Assembly: GCF_900142755.1 (NCBI RefSeq)
Contig: NZ_FRCA01000011.1
Coordinates: 67,328-131,327, forward strand
Origin: Halomonas cupida
GTDB taxonomy: Bacteria > Pseudomonadota > Gammaproteobacteria > Pseudomonadales > Halomonadaceae
Direction: 5' to 3'
DNA length: 64,000 nucleotides
In this document: positions 23,831 to 32,072 of the stretch, piece after piece
Numbering within the stretch: the stretch's first letter is position 1
Layout: every line of letters starts with the position of its first letter
Made by a program: the position numbers and the translations under genes
The notes under the pieces: model-generated
Databases searched by the model: none
The model's input: only the letters and a program-made list of their open reading frames with translations
What the model was told of the DNA's origin: nothing

Positions 23831-25441
23831 TTACTGGCGTGCCGCCGGCATCACCGACTCGACATTCTGCAACCGCTCCAGCAGTTCCTCGTTGCGCAGC
23901 GTCTGATACCCCAGATTCGAGGCGCTCAGGGATGAGCCGGTCTGGTACGGATAGTCCGGGATGGTCGCGAAGAACTCGCGAATCTTCTGCTGGATGGGCA
24001 CGAAGGTCCACATGGTGTTCTCGGCATACCAGCGAATGTACATGCCGGATTCTTCCCAGGCGGTTTCGTAGGGATCGGCCTTGAGGTTGATCACCAACGG
24101 CCAGGCAGGTGTCGAACGCGTGGCCTCGTTGATGGCGCCATCCAGGGTCGCGAAGTGAGCCTTCCAGGGACCAACACGCACCGCGTTCAGGTTACCGCCC
24201 TGATCGAAGTAGAAGATCTCGTTGCGCGGGCTTTCCTCAACCTCGCCAGAGAACCAGGGCAGCATGTTGTAGCCATCAAGGTGAACACGCCAGTCGGTAC
24301 CGTTGAGGCTGGCGCCATCGTCATCGGCGAGATCCTCGACGATGTCATCATCGCCCATGGCCGCGGCGAAAGTCGGGAACCAGTCTTCCTGACTGATGAT
24401 ACCGTTGAACTTGGTACCCGGCTCGATCACCCCAGGCCAACGAGCGATCAGCGGTACACGGAAGCCACCTTCCCAGGTGGTGCCTTTCTCGCCATGGAAG
24501 GGAGAAATACCGCCATCCGGCCAGGTGACCTTCTCGGCACCGTTGTCCGACGAGAACACCACGATGGTGTTGTCGGCAATGCCCAGCTCATCCAGCTTGT
24601 CGAGCAGCTCACCGATATAGTTATCCAACTCGACCATGCCATCCGGGTAAAGGCCAACACCGGTGACACCGTTCGACTCGTCTCGCAGGTGCGTCCAGAC
24701 GTGCATGCGAGTGGAGTTGAACCACATGAAGAAGGGCTTTTCCTGTTCATTGGCGCGGTCCATGAAGTCCGTCGCCGCCGTCAGGAATTCCTCATCCACG
24801 GTTTCCATGCGCTCGCGTGTGAGCGGGCCGGTGTCCTCGATCTCGCCATCAGCAGTCGAATGGATGACACCACGCGGCCCATACTGCTCGCGGAAGGCAG
24901 GATCCTTGGGATAGTAGTAACCCTCCGGCTCTTCTTCCGCATTGAGGTGGTAGAGGTTGCCGAAGAACTCATCGAAGCCGTGATTGGTCGGCAAGTGCTG
25001 ATCCTGGTCCCCAAGGTGGTTCTTGCCGAACTGCCCGGTCATGTAGCCATGTTCCTTGGCCATGTCGGCAATGGTCGGCGTCCAGTCCGGGATACCATGA
25101 TCGTCACCGGGCATGCCGATGGTCAGCAGGCCGGTGCGGAATGGATGCTGACCGAGAATGAATGCGGCTCGCCCAGCGGTACAGGACTGTTGAGCATAGG
25201 CATCGGTGAACAACGCCCCCTCATTGGCGATCCGGTCGAGATTCGGAGTCTCGTAGCCCATGATGCCGTGGTTATAGGCACTCAGGTTATGGACACCGAT
25301 ATCATCGCCATAGATGAAGAGAATATTCGGCGGTCCGGATGAGCTCCCCGAAGAGTCGTCGGTAGAGTCCTGCTCCTGCGCATAGCTGGTAGAGGCCATC
25401 GCCAAGGCGGCGACCACCAGCACACTTCTTGCCAGATCCAT
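23831..25441 (-). CDS. Exported arylsulfatase-family sulfatase
   Basis: The 536-residue protein has a signal peptide ending TSYAQ and is probably periplasmic. Sulfatase features are clear: metal ligands DD at 46-47 (YGDDIGVH), the formylglycine motif CTAGR starting at Cys87 (C-x-(P/A)-x-R), FGKNHLGD, and SSDNGAEK. The ATG at 25441 has AGGAG upstream; an open extension to 25603 has no signal function. Cysteine-type sulfatases need a maturase or other formylglycine-forming enzyme, and none is nearby. Substrate unknown. The gene is monocistronic. Confidence 0.9.
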   Translation of the reverse strand: MDLARSVLVVAALAMASTSYAQEQDSTDDSSGSSSGPPNILFIYGDDIGVHNLSAYNHGIMGYETPNLDRIANEGALFTDAYAQQSCTAGRAAFILGQHPFRTGLLTIGMPGDDHGIPDWTPTIADMAKEHGYMTGQFGKNHLGDQDQHLPTNHGFDEFFGNLYHLNAEEEPEGYYYPKDPAFREQYGPRGVIHSTADGEIEDTGPLTRERMETVDEEFLTAATDFMDRANEQEKPFFMWFNSTRMHVWTHLRDESNGVTGVGLYPDGMVELDNYIGELLDKLDELGIADNTIVVFSSDNGAEKVTWPDGGISPFHGEKGTTWEGGFRVPLIARWPGVIEPGTKFNGIISQEDWFPTFAAAMGDDDIVEDLADDDGASLNGTDWRVHLDGYNMLPWFSGEVEESPRNEIFYFDQGGNLNAVRVGPWKAHFATLDGAINEATRSTPAWPLVINLKADPYETAWEESGMYIRWYAENTMWTFVPIQQKIREFFATIPDYPYQTGSSLSASNLGYQTLRNEELLERLQNVESVMPAARQ

Positions 25442-25936
25442 TGTGGAAGCTCCTGTGTGTGGGCTGCTTTGCAACACCAACGAGCATAGTTCAACATTTG
25501 AAAATGTACCTGGCCCTCCACTACCTCCGATGCCGTAACCACCGGCCCTCAGCCCCTTTATCGCCTCCCACGAACGCTCCCTTGCTGGATGCCGTACCCT
25601 CAACTTTCCGGGCCAATCGTCGCCGACTCAACAGTCCACAGAATGGTCCGTCTTTACACGGACCTCCCGGGCAATTCCCGTACCCATCTCTTCCGCCACC
25701 AGCCAGACGGGAGGTTCAAAAGTCTTTCGTGACTCCAGGCAGCGAGCGCATGCCAACCGGGATTGCCATAAGCACTCCTGCAGCACTTTTCACTACCTCT
25801 TCAGAAACCGTTCGATTCAGGGGCAGGTCGCGACAGTCGATTTCCCTTCTCTTCAGAAGGATGTCGAAATCCTGCGACCTGATACGTCTACTCAGCATCC
25901 TCGTGAAAATCGCCACGCTGACAAGGGAGCGCTGCC
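25442..25936. other. Divergent intergenic region, no gene seen
   Basis: These 495 bases separate the minus-strand sulfatase from the plus-strand VOC gene. Short frames on both strands look like chance. Promoters for both genes should lie here, but none is clear by eye. Confidence 0.4.
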
Positions 25937-26416
25937 ATGATCAGTCTCACCCCAAGGATCGTCCCCCACCTCTGGTTCAACAGGGAGGCCCGGGAGGCCG
26001 CCGAGTTCTATTGCTCGATCTTTCCCGACTCGAGCATCACCAGTGTCGTGACCGTTCATGACACCCCCTCCGGGAGCTGCGAAGTCGTGTCCTTTGTGCT
26101 GTTTGGTCAATCCTTCATGGCCATCAGCGCCGGTCCACTCTTCCAGTTCAACGAAGCCATTTCCTTGATGGTGCAGTGCGATACCCAGCAGGAAATCGAT
26201 GAGTACTGGTGCCAGTTGTCTGCTGTGCCCGAGTCCGAGCAGTGTGGCTGGCTGAAGGACAGGTATGGTCTGTCATGGCAGATCGTGCCCAGCGCCATGC
26301 AAGAAATGATGCAGAGCCCGGACGAAGCAGCAAGACAGCGTCTTGTCCAGGCCCATATGCGGATGAAGAAACTGGATATCGCGACGTTACGGAAGGCCCA
26401 TCAAGGTGAAGCCTAA
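25937..26416 (+). CDS. VOC-superfamily protein (PhnB/3-demethylubiquinone methyltransferase-like, PF06983)
   Basis: The 159-residue protein fits the PhnB-like VOC family: PHLWFNREAREAAEFYCSIFPDSSI at the start, a SFVLFGQSFMAISAGP strand pair and YGLSWQIVPSAMQEMM at the end. Such proteins are often dimers of paired beta-alpha-beta units; the role of most is unknown, and the methyltransferase name is historical. AGGGAG precedes the ATG. Its stop overlaps that of the convergent TauE/SafE gene by 4 bp. Confidence 0.85.
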   Translation: MISLTPRIVPHLWFNREAREAAEFYCSIFPDSSITSVVTVHDTPSGSCEVVSFVLFGQSFMAISAGPLFQFNEAISLMVQCDTQQEIDEYWCQLSAVPESEQCGWLKDRYGLSWQIVPSAMQEMMQSPDEAARQRLVQAHMRMKKLDIATLRKAHQGEA

Positions 26417-27156
26417 CCCAGCGCCTTGATGATCAGTTGCACGCCGACGATGGCCATGGCGATGATGACCAGACGGAAGAACAACCGCTCATTGACCCGG
26501 CTCTGCAGCCACAGGCCACTACGGATACCGGCCCAGGCGACCGGCACCAGCACCAGCGATGCCCAGATACTGGTGAAGTTGATCTCACCCAACCACAGGT
26601 AGGGCGGCAGCTTCATCAAGTTGACGGCGGCAAAGCACAGCGTGACCGTGGCAATGAAGGTGGTCTTGTCGAGGCGCCGTGGCACCAGATAGAGATTCAG
26701 CGGCGGCGCCCCGGCGTGGGCAATGAAGCTGGTGATCCCGATGGCAATGCCCGAGGGCCAGGACCACAGTGTCGAGATGGGCCGCGAGGCAGACGGCTTG
26801 ACGATCATGTAGGCAACAAACAGTAGTGAAATAACGCCCAGCAGCAAGCGTATATGGTCTTCGTTGAGCATATCCGCTACCAGTGTCGCCACTACCACCC
26901 CGATCAACATGCTCGGCAGTAGGCGCTTGACCTCCGACATGTCCTGATGGCCCCACCAGGCACGTACTGCCATGATATCCATCACCAGCAGCAACGGCAA
27001 CAACAGGCCGGCAGCGGCAATCGGATCAATGGCCAGCGCCATCAACGGAACCGACAGAGTACCGAATCCGCCGGCGAATCCGCCCTTGGAGACACCGGTC
27101 AAGTAGGTGGAGACGATGATCAGCGTCCACGCCACCAGGGAATAGTCAGGCAACAT
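26413..27156 (-). CDS. TauE/SafE family membrane exporter
   Basis: The protein has about eight membrane helices and the family pattern TGVSKGGFAGGFGTLSVPLMAL near the start and SFIAHAGAPPLNLYLVPRRLDK near the middle. TauE/SafE proteins move sulfite, sulfoacetate or related anions. I choose the ATG at 27156, with GAGGAAA upstream, over 27219. It lies downstream of the gap gene on the same strand but past a terminator, so it is probably separate. The sulfatase next door could supply a sulfur link, but this is speculation. Confidence 0.85.
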   Translation of the reverse strand: MLPDYSLVAWTLIIVSTYLTGVSKGGFAGGFGTLSVPLMALAIDPIAAAGLLLPLLLVMDIMAVRAWWGHQDMSEVKRLLPSMLIGVVVATLVADMLNEDHIRLLLGVISLLFVAYMIVKPSASRPISTLWSWPSGIAIGITSFIAHAGAPPLNLYLVPRRLDKTTFIATVTLCFAAVNLMKLPPYLWLGEINFTSIWASLVLVPVAWAGIRSGLWLQSRVNERLFFRLVIIAMAIVGVQLIIKALG

Positions 27157-27186
27157 CGGCGTTTCCTCATCGTGTCCAGGCCCACA

Positions 27187-27216
27187 GCAAAACGCCCGGC
27201 CGAAGCCGAGCGTTTC
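27187..27216 (-). terminator. Terminator of the gap gene
   Basis: Read on the minus strand, AACGCTCGGC and GCCGGGCGTT pair with one wobble around a 4-nt loop and run into TTTTG. It lies about 100 bases past the gap stop and before the TauE/SafE start. Confidence 0.75.
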
Positions 27217-27319
27217 CATATCAACGTTGCTATATCAACACAGTGTCAGCCGGAATGCATCATTCCGCCGTAGGCTCTCCCAACAGGTAGAAACCCTGCT
27301 GCCAGCTGGCGTGTCGCGC

Positions 27320-28321
27320 TCAGCCGGCTGCCTGCATCGCCAGAGCGGTATCGAGCATCCGGTTGGAGAAGCCCCACTCGTTGTCATACCAGGCCATGAC
27401 CTTGACCAGTCGGCCATTGACACGGGTGTGGTTGGCGTCGAAGGTCGAGGAATTGGCATCGTGGTTGAAGTCGATGGAAACCAGCGGCTGAGCGTTGACC
27501 GCCAACACCGGAGACGCCTCGGCAGCGCGGGCGACGATCTGATTGATCTCTTCCTTCGTGGTATCCCGCGATGCGGTGAATACCAGGTCAACCAACGACA
27601 CGTTGATGACCGGCACACGCACGGCCAGGCCATCGAACTTGCCTTCCAGCTCCGGCAGCACCTTGCCCACGGCAGCAGCAGCCCCCGTTTTGGTCGGAAT
27701 CATCGAGTGCGTGGCACTGCGCGCGCGATAGGGGTCGGAGTGGTAGACATCCGACAGATTCTGATCGTTGGTGTAGGCGTGTACCGTGGTCATCAGGCCG
27801 TTCTCGATGCCCACGGCATCGTTGAGCGCCTTGGCCACCGGTGCCAGGCAGTTGGTGGTGCAGGAGGCGTTGGACACCACCTTGTGCTCCGCCTTGAGTA
27901 CCTGCTCGTTGACCCCGAACACCACCGTTGCATCGCAGTCGGGGCTGGGCGCAGAGATCAGCACTTTGGCCGCTCCCGCCGCAATGTGCTTCGCCGCTGC
28001 ATCCCGCCTGGTGAATAGCCCGGTGCACTCCATGACCAGATCGACACCCAGCGATGCCCAGGGAAGGCTGGCGGGATCACGCTCGGACAGGATGGCGATG
28101 CGCTGCCCATCGACACTGAGACTCTCCTCATCGTGTTCTACCTTGAAGGGAAAGTGACCATGGACCGTATCATGACGGAGCAGATGGGCATTCAGTGCGG
28201 GATCACCGAGGTCGTTGATGGCCACAACCTCGATACGATCGCGGTAGCCGTTCTCGAACAGTGCACGCAGCACGTTGCGTCCAATACGGCCAAAACCATT
28301 GATGGCAACCTTGAGAGCCAT
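27320..28321 (-). CDS. gap: Glyceraldehyde-3-phosphate dehydrogenase, type I
   Basis: The 333-residue enzyme has the Rossmann entry VAINGFGRIGRNVLRA, an NAD-selective Asp in AINDLGD, the active-site SNASCTTNCLAP with Cys154, HAYTNDQNLSDVYH, and the C-terminal WYDNEWGFSNRM. It catalyses NAD-dependent oxidation of glyceraldehyde 3-phosphate in glycolysis/gluconeogenesis. Erythrose-4-phosphate dehydrogenase is a close alternative but less likely from the motif set. The start at 28321 is set by a GGGGGAT site upstream. It is divergent from mgsA and pgi, which act in the same pathway. Confidence 0.9.
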   Translation of the reverse strand: MALKVAINGFGRIGRNVLRALFENGYRDRIEVVAINDLGDPALNAHLLRHDTVHGHFPFKVEHDEESLSVDGQRIAILSERDPASLPWASLGVDLVMECTGLFTRRDAAAKHIAAGAAKVLISAPSPDCDATVVFGVNEQVLKAEHKVVSNASCTTNCLAPVAKALNDAVGIENGLMTTVHAYTNDQNLSDVYHSDPYRARSATHSMIPTKTGAAAAVGKVLPELEGKFDGLAVRVPVINVSLVDLVFTASRDTTKEEINQIVARAAEASPVLAVNAQPLVSIDFNHDANSSTFDANHTRVNGRLVKVMAWYDNEWGFSNRMLDTALAMQAAG

Positions 28322-28676
28322 GTCCAGGATCCCCCTGATCGATGAGTAACGGGTGTCGACAACAGGCGAGCGGTCAGTGAAGGACCATCTCTCGCACGAG
28401 CGTCGCGAGTGGGGTCCAATGTGGTACATAGAGGCGCGGGACTCAAGTATTATTTTGGTAAACTTACAACATTATGAGAACGGTCATAGGTTAGCTATTG
28501 CTAATTTGACACTGAAATCTGCCACTTAGCGATGATCAATGTCGCACATCGACGACTTTCATACCTTAGTCGATAACCATCACCGTAGTAATATTACCTT
28601 CAAGACACTATGGTGGCATCTATCAGGTGACACCATTCACTTAACGCTATCTCCCAGACCGCTCCGGAGGCACGCC
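28322..28676. promoter_or_regulatory. Divergent regulatory region between gap and mgsA
   Basis: The region is AT-rich for this genome, notably 28440-28530, and should carry both promoters. Repeated TAGCTATTGCTA-like and GTAAACTTAC near-palindromes are visible and could be operators. No assignment to a known regulator (for example HexR) could be made. Confidence 0.4.
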
Positions 28677-29153
28677 ATGACCGTTTCCAAGCCCGCCAGC
28701 CAGGTCCGTCGCTCGATTCCTGCCCGCAAGCGTATTGCACTGGTGGCCCACGATGGCATGAAGGCGGCTCTTCTGGAGTGGGCCAACCGCTGGCGCGAGG
28801 ACTTGCAGCAGCATCAGTTGGTCGGTACCGGAACCACGGCCGCGCGACTGAGCAAGGAGCTGGGACTGGAAGTCGAGGGGCTGATGAGTGGCCCATTGGG
28901 TGGCGACCAGCAGATCGGCGCACGCATTACCGAACAGCGCCTCGATCTATTGATCTTCTTCTGGGACCCTTTTGCCCCCCAGCCCCATGACCCTGACGTC
29001 AAGGCGCTGCTGCGTCTGGCGGCACTGTGGAACCTGCCGGTAGCCTGCAACCCGGCAAGTGCAGACTTCATGATGAGCTCCCGTTGGCTTTCCCAGCCGT
29101 ACGAGATGGACATCCCCGATGCTGGCGCCTGGATCTCGTCGCGCAGCAACTGA
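28677..29153 (+). CDS. mgsA: Methylglyoxal synthase
   Basis: The 158-residue protein carries the MGS-like domain: KRIALVAHDGMKAALLEW near the start, GTGTTAARLSKELGL in the phosphate site, SGPLGGDQQIGARI with the catalytic Asp, and FFWDPFAPQPHDPDVKALLR. It converts dihydroxyacetone phosphate to methylglyoxal and phosphate, relieving sugar-phosphate stress. The ATG at 28677 is preceded by GGAGG; the frame upstream to 28539 is not needed. pgi follows after 27 bp, so both may be co-transcribed. Confidence 0.92.
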   Translation: MTVSKPASQVRRSIPARKRIALVAHDGMKAALLEWANRWREDLQQHQLVGTGTTAARLSKELGLEVEGLMSGPLGGDQQIGARITEQRLDLLIFFWDPFAPQPHDPDVKALLRLAALWNLPVACNPASADFMMSSRWLSQPYEMDIPDAGAWISSRSN

Positions 29154-29180
29154 ATATTGTGATATCGAGGAGGACACCGA

Positions 29181-30824
29181 GTGTTCCAGCTGACCCGTAG
29201 TGTGACCTGGCAATCCCTGCTGAAACTTCGCGAAGAAACGGCCAACGACCGTATCCGCGACTACTTTGTCCGGGATCCCGAGCGCTTCAACAAGATGAGC
29301 CTGCGGGTCGGCGGCCTGTTCCTCGACTACTCCAAGCACCAGATTTCCGACCAGGTCCTCGACAGACTGCTCGAGCTGGCTCATCACTCGGCGCTGGTAC
29401 AGCGCCGGGCACAGATGTTCTCCGGTGATATCATCAATGTCACCGAGGATCGTCCTGTTCTTCACACTGCTCTGCGCAACCTGGGCGATACACCGGTCAT
29501 CGTTGACGGCAAGGACGTGATGCCGGAAATCCACAGCACTCGCGAGCAGATCAAGCGCTTCTCGGAAGCAGTGCGCAGTGGCGAATGGAAAGGCCACAGT
29601 GGCGAGCGCATTCGCGATGTGGTCAACATCGGTATCGGTGGCTCCGACCTGGGGCCGAACATGGCCTGCCGCGCTTTGCTCAAGCACCGTCATCCAGAGT
29701 TGAACTTCCACTTCGTGTCCAACGTCGATGGCGCTCATATCCAGAAGGTGCTGCGTGGCCTCAACCCGGCTACCACCCTGTTCATCGTCTCGACCAAGAC
29801 CTTCTCGACCCAGGAGACCCTCCTCAACGCCCGCACTGCACGCCGCTGGTTCCTCGAGCAAGCTGGCGAGGATGCCGATATCGGTGCCCACTTCGTCGCC
29901 GCCTCGACCAATCGCAAGGCCGCCATGGAGTTCGGTATCCGCGAGGAAAACGTCTTCGAATTCTGGGCCTGGGTCGGGGGGCGTTACTCGATGTGGTCAT
30001 CGATCGGCCTGCCGATCGCACTGGCCATTGGCTTCGATGGCTTCATCGAGATGCTGCAGGGTGCCTGGGAAATGGATCAGCATTTCCTGCAGGCTCCGCT
30101 GGAACAGAACATGCCGGTGCTGATGGCACTGATCGGCATCTGGTATATCAACTTTGTCGGTGCCGAAACTCAGGCCATCGTGCCCTACGACCAGGCACTG
30201 CATCAGTTGCCCGCCTTCCTGCAGCAGCTGGATATGGAGTCCAACGGCAAGTCGGTGGATATTTTCGGTCGCCCGGTGGACTACAAGACAGGCCCGATCG
30301 TCTGGGGGCAGACCGGCTCCAACGGTCAGCACGCCTTCTTCCAGTTGCTCCACCAGGGCACCCGCTATGTGCCGATCGACTTCATTGCTTCACTCAAACC
30401 TGAGCCCGGCGTCGAGGATCACCATTTCGCGTTGCTGACCAATATGCTGGCCCAGGCCAACGCCTTCATGGAAGGCAGTCAACAGGGCGGTGATCTCGAC
30501 CCCTACAGCTGCCCGGGCAACCGCCCCTCCAGTGTGCTGCTGCTCGACGAACTGACACCGCGCAACCTCGGCGCACTGATCGCGCTCTACGAACACAAGG
30601 TGTTCGTCCAGGGGGTGATCTGGAATATCAACTCCTTTGACCAATGGGGCGTACAGCTCGGCAAGCGCATCGCCGGCGAGATCAGTGAGCGCATCGATGA
30701 GCGTACCCAGGATTTCGATGCTTCGACTCAAGGCCTTCTGAGCCTGGTACGCGAACACTTCCCGGCCAGCGAGAAATCCAGCGCCAGCACAGCGAAGAAA
30801 AAAGGCAGCAAAGCCAGCCGTTGA
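29181..30824 (+). CDS. pgi: Glucose-6-phosphate isomerase
   Basis: The 547-residue protein is full length for bacterial PGI. Motifs include VVNIGIGGSDLGP, SSTKTFSTQETL as VSTKTFSTQETL, EFWAWVGGRYSMWSSIGLP, GQTGSNGQHAFFQLLHQGT and QWGVQLGKRIAGEI. It interconverts glucose-6-phosphate and fructose-6-phosphate. The C-terminal tail is lysine- and serine-rich. GAGGAGG upstream is a strong ribosome binding site, with a GTG start at 29181. It follows mgsA closely and ends at a terminator at 30841. Confidence 0.95.
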   Translation: MFQLTRSVTWQSLLKLREETANDRIRDYFVRDPERFNKMSLRVGGLFLDYSKHQISDQVLDRLLELAHHSALVQRRAQMFSGDIINVTEDRPVLHTALRNLGDTPVIVDGKDVMPEIHSTREQIKRFSEAVRSGEWKGHSGERIRDVVNIGIGGSDLGPNMACRALLKHRHPELNFHFVSNVDGAHIQKVLRGLNPATTLFIVSTKTFSTQETLLNARTARRWFLEQAGEDADIGAHFVAASTNRKAAMEFGIREENVFEFWAWVGGRYSMWSSIGLPIALAIGFDGFIEMLQGAWEMDQHFLQAPLEQNMPVLMALIGIWYINFVGAETQAIVPYDQALHQLPAFLQQLDMESNGKSVDIFGRPVDYKTGPIVWGQTGSNGQHAFFQLLHQGTRYVPIDFIASLKPEPGVEDHHFALLTNMLAQANAFMEGSQQGGDLDPYSCPGNRPSSVLLLDELTPRNLGALIALYEHKVFVQGVIWNINSFDQWGVQLGKRIAGEISERIDERTQDFDASTQGLLSLVREHFPASEKSSASTAKKKGSKASR

Positions 30825-30840
30825 TACTGCCTATCGGATA

Positions 30841-30880
30841 CCCGCGCGGCGAGCAGAAAGCCCGTCGCGCGGGCTTTTCT
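30841..30880. terminator. Terminator between convergent pgi and crcB genes
   Basis: CCCGCGCGGCG and CGTCGCGCGGG pair around a 11-nt loop and run into CTTTTCT. An inner hairpin AAAGCCCG/CGGGCTTT is also possible, which would work for transcripts from both sides. Confidence 0.85.
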
Positions 30881-31282
30881 CTAGCCCCGCCTTGCCTGTG
30901 CGCGCCTTGCAGCGCTATCCCCCCACCAGGCCGCCACCAGCCATAGCGGCACGCTCAAGGCCACATAGCCCGCTGCCAGCGCCTGATGACCATCCAGTGC
31001 CAGCTGTACTGCCTCGAGACTGAACAGCGAGAAGGTCGTAAAGCCTCCACAGAAACCGGCAATCAGAAAACCGTGCAGGCGGGCGACATGCCCGGAATCA
31101 TTCAGCATTGCATGAGTGGCAAAGCGTGCGATCAACCACGAACCCAGCACGTTGACTATCAGTGTCGCCCAGGGGAAGACCGGCATGGACATCCCACCGA
31201 CAGCAACGCCAGTCAACATTCGACAGACGGCGCCAAGGGCGCTACCGATACCGACCTCCAGATACGGCATGTAACGCCTCAT
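30881..31282 (-). CDS. crcB2: Fluoride channel subunit CrcB/FluC, second of a pair
   Basis: The 133-residue protein has four membrane helices and CrcB motifs: GIGSALGAVCRML, ATLIVNVLGSWLIARF and the phenylalanine-box region GFCGGFTTFSLFSLE. CrcB proteins export fluoride as dual-topology dimers. The start at 31282 gives an ATGA overlap with the upstream crcB gene; an upstream in-frame ATG at 31339 would add a non-hydrophobic stretch. The two proteins probably form an antiparallel heterodimer. Confidence 0.88.
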   Translation of the reverse strand: MRRYMPYLEVGIGSALGAVCRMLTGVAVGGMSMPVFPWATLIVNVLGSWLIARFATHAMLNDSGHVARLHGFLIAGFCGGFTTFSLFSLEAVQLALDGHQALAAGYVALSVPLWLVAAWWGDSAARRAQARRG

Positions 31283-31647
31283 CGCCCCAGCTCCACGCCC
31301 AGGGCCGCTGCGGCGATACCCAGTACCAATGTCAGACAAACATTGGCACTGGCTGCCATCCAGCGCCGTTCACGCATCAGGTCGAGAGTCTGCAGACTGA
31401 AGGAAGACACCGTGGTAAAGCCTCCCAGAATGCCGGTCATCAGCCACAGCGAAAGGCCCGCCCCTACCGTCAGTGATACGGCCAACCAGCCAATCAGAAA
31501 GGCACCGGCAAGATTGACGATCAGGGTCCCCCAGGGAAAGTCTGTTCCCAGACGAGCTGCCGCCCAACGACTGACGAACAACCTGCCCATTCCTCCCAGA
31601 GCGCCTCCCACCGCGACCAGCATCACGCTGGCAACACCAATCGCCAT
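31279..31647 (-). CDS. crcB1: Fluoride channel subunit CrcB/FluC, first of a pair
   Basis: The 122-residue four-helix protein has GGALGGMGRLFVSR, GTLIVNLAGAFLIGWL and GGFTTVSSFSLQTL. It overlaps the next crcB gene by 4 bp. Paired crcB genes are known in several bacteria, where both proteins are needed and insert in opposite orientation. GGGGAAG precedes the ATG. No fluoride riboswitch was recognised upstream. Confidence 0.88.
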   Translation of the reverse strand: MAIGVASVMLVAVGGALGGMGRLFVSRWAAARLGTDFPWGTLIVNLAGAFLIGWLAVSLTVGAGLSLWLMTGILGGFTTVSSFSLQTLDLMRERRWMAASANVCLTLVLGIAAAALGVELGR

Positions 31648-32072
31648 AAAGTCTTCCCCATTTCGATACGCTGGTTATGGTATTCGCTACGCTTCTGAAG
31701 TTGCCTGGACAATGGTCAAGGAACTGTTGATCGACATCACTGGTCTGTTTCGGGAGTGCTCCGATGCAGGCTCGATGCCGGTTTGCATTGCATCGCAACA
31801 AGAACACCGGATCATGGCCAAAATGCCACACGTGCATTCATGATGCATGTTAGCCTTCGCCCATCGCCGGAAACCGGCTCGACAGACTGCCTGACGAGTT
31901 GGTCACGGCACTGGAAAACAGCTTTCGCCGGCCACCAGGCCTGCGCAAGCTCAGACATTTCCTGCAGGCCCATGCAGCTGTAGACAGCGTGGGCACCAGT
32001 CAACCGAGTCGAGAGGACTCCGTTGATTGTCAGGTTGATCATAGACACGGCCACCGATGAAGGAGACCTCGG
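31648..32072. other. Divergent intergenic region between crcB1 and the MscS gene
   Basis: No gene is seen in these 425 bases. I looked for the crcB fluoride riboswitch on the minus strand and did not recognise it. Promoters for both sides should lie here. Confidence 0.4.

Noticed and set aside
24155..25342. 395-residue open frame on the plus strand
   Set aside because: It lies antisense to the sulfatase gene, whose motifs are clear, and has no recognisable domain.
28440..28480. HexR operator before gap
   Set aside because: The near-palindrome GTAAACTTAC has the wrong spacing between half-sites for the known HexR motif.
31648..31760. Fluoride (crcB) riboswitch
   Set aside because: The conserved pseudoknot sequence was not recognised on the minus strand upstream of crcB1.
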